Assembly (NCBI GenBank): GCA_001822215.1
Contig: MHQD01000031.1
Span: 1 to 21,822, forward strand
Direction: 5' to 3'
DNA length: 21,822 nucleotides
Source: Candidatus Sungbacteria bacterium RIFCSPHIGHO2_01_FULL_50_25
GTDB lineage: Bacteria > Patescibacteriota > Minisyncoccia > Sungbacterales > HO2-52-23
Below the pieces are notes generated by a model. The model had not been told where the DNA came from, ran no database searches, and worked only from the letters and a program-made list of their open reading frames with translations. The position numbers and the translations under genes are program-made. Numbering within the stretch: the first letter of the stretch is position 1; every line of letters begins with the position of its first letter. Positions 21,174 to 21,822 of the stretch are shown piece by piece.

Positions 21174-21822
21174 ATGCGCTACACGACGAGAGAACAGTTT
21201 GAGAAAGAGAATGGATACGAAATCGACGGGGTGTGGTTTCCGCGAGTGACAAGAATTCTTGAGATTAAAGCAAAGCCCGGGCTCGATCGGTTTTTGCGCG
21301 AGGTCGGCGACTATACATCCGCAGAAACAATAAAGGTGAAATCCGCCCAAGAGGGGAGCAGGATCCATGAGGTCGCGGAGCGGATTCTTGCCGGTGGAGA
21401 AATCGACGTGCCTGAAGAGATCCGTCCCGCTATGGATTCCCTTTCGTCTTTGGTGCGCGAACGCGGGATCATCGTATTTCCAGAATTTATTGAACGCCGC
21501 GTGTGGTCCGAGCGGCATCGCTATGCCGGAACAATCGATTCCCTTGCAATGATCGGAGGCAAAATCGGAGTTCTTGATATCAAGACGTCACACGGTTTTT
21601 ATCCGGAATTTAATCTACAGACCGCGGCATACGTTTCCGCATTTCAGGAAATCGTGGTTCGCAAAGCGCTCGGCTGTTCGTTTTCCGTGGAGACGCGCTG
21701 GATTCTAAAAATAAATCAGCATGTTGAGTGCATGCGCTGTAGTGCGACCAAGCGGGTAAAAGGCGGGTATACGAAAGTGCGGGAAAATGGCGGAAGCGGT
21801 TCTCGATGCGGCGGGGATGGCG
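21174..21822 (+). CDS. PD-(D/E)XK nuclease-like protein (3' partial)
   Basis: Runs off the window end; 216 codons are visible. The N-terminus reads MRYTTREQFEKENGYEIDGV, then WFPRVTRILEIKAKPGLDRF. The nuclease core is recognisable: AGTIDSLAMIGGKIGVLDIK (Asp...Asp-x-Lys), followed by LQTAAYVSAF, the RecB-like QxxxY motif. Near the end a CMRC pair and a later Cys suggest a small zinc knuckle that is completed beyond the window. Such proteins may act as DNA-repair or phage-derived exonucleases; the substrate is unknown. ATG 21174, 2 bp after pgk, is the first start of this open frame. Confidence 0.8.
   Translation, partial: MRYTTREQFEKENGYEIDGVWFPRVTRILEIKAKPGLDRFLREVGDYTSAETIKVKSAQEGSRIHEVAERILAGGEIDVPEEIRPAMDSLSSLVRERGIIVFPEFIERRVWSERHRYAGTIDSLAMIGGKIGVLDIKTSHGFYPEFNLQTAAYVSAFQEIVVRKALGCSFSVETRWILKINQHVECMRCSATKRVKGGYTKVRENGGSGSRCGGDG

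Overview
This window comes from a small-genome bacterium, most likely of the Candidate Phyla Radiation (Patescibacteria, probably a Parcubacteria lineage). The reasons are as follows. The ribosomal-protein operon lacks rpmD (L30). Almost no gene has a Shine-Dalgarno sequence. The 107-residue protein upstream of tuf and the map-ruvX-glycosyltransferase-galT-tpiA-pgk neighbourhood fit this group. Palindromic and AT-rich inverted repeats sit between core genes. TGA is used as a stop (rpmC, rpsQ), which argues against the code-25 lineages SR1 and Gracilibacteria. The lineage is inferred from gene content only; no tree was made.

Layout. Positions 1-310 hold no intact gene. They contain a hairpin, a palindromic repeat (41-117), and a 5' fragment of a second fusA copy (153-212 plus 301-310) split by an 88-nt cloverleaf-shaped insert (213-300). 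The complete fusA starts directly at 311. Positions 2430-3303 contain a bidirectional terminator, a reverse-strand 76-aa orphan, a 107-aa CPR-type protein and a strong promoter with a structured leader for tuf. Then come tuf and rpsJ. A 536-bp gap (4894-5429) separates rpsJ from rplC. It holds a long nested palindrome, a promoter followed about 110 bp later by an intrinsic terminator, and an AT-rich inverted repeat.

From 5430 the S10-spc genes run on one strand: rplC, rplD, rplW, rplB, rpsS, rplV, rpsC, an ASCH/DUF3850 gene, rplP, rpmC, rpsQ, rplN, rplX, rplE, rpsZ, rpsH, rplF, rplR, rpsE, rplO, secY, an adenylate-kinase-like gene and map. The usual continuation (infA, rpmJ, rpsM, rpsK, rpoA, rplQ) is absent. 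Instead the strand continues with ruvX, a dolichyl-phosphate-sugar-synthase-like glycosyltransferase, galT, tpiA, pgk and a truncated PD-(D/E)XK nuclease.

Together the genes supply translation elongation (EF-G, EF-Tu), 20 ribosomal proteins, the Sec channel, nucleotide and N-terminal Met processing, then sugar-nucleotide and lower-glycolysis enzymes. The most unusual items are the synonymously recoded fusA 5' duplicate with its cloverleaf insert, the promoter-terminator unit between rpsJ and rplC, and the ASCH-domain gene inside the S10 operon.
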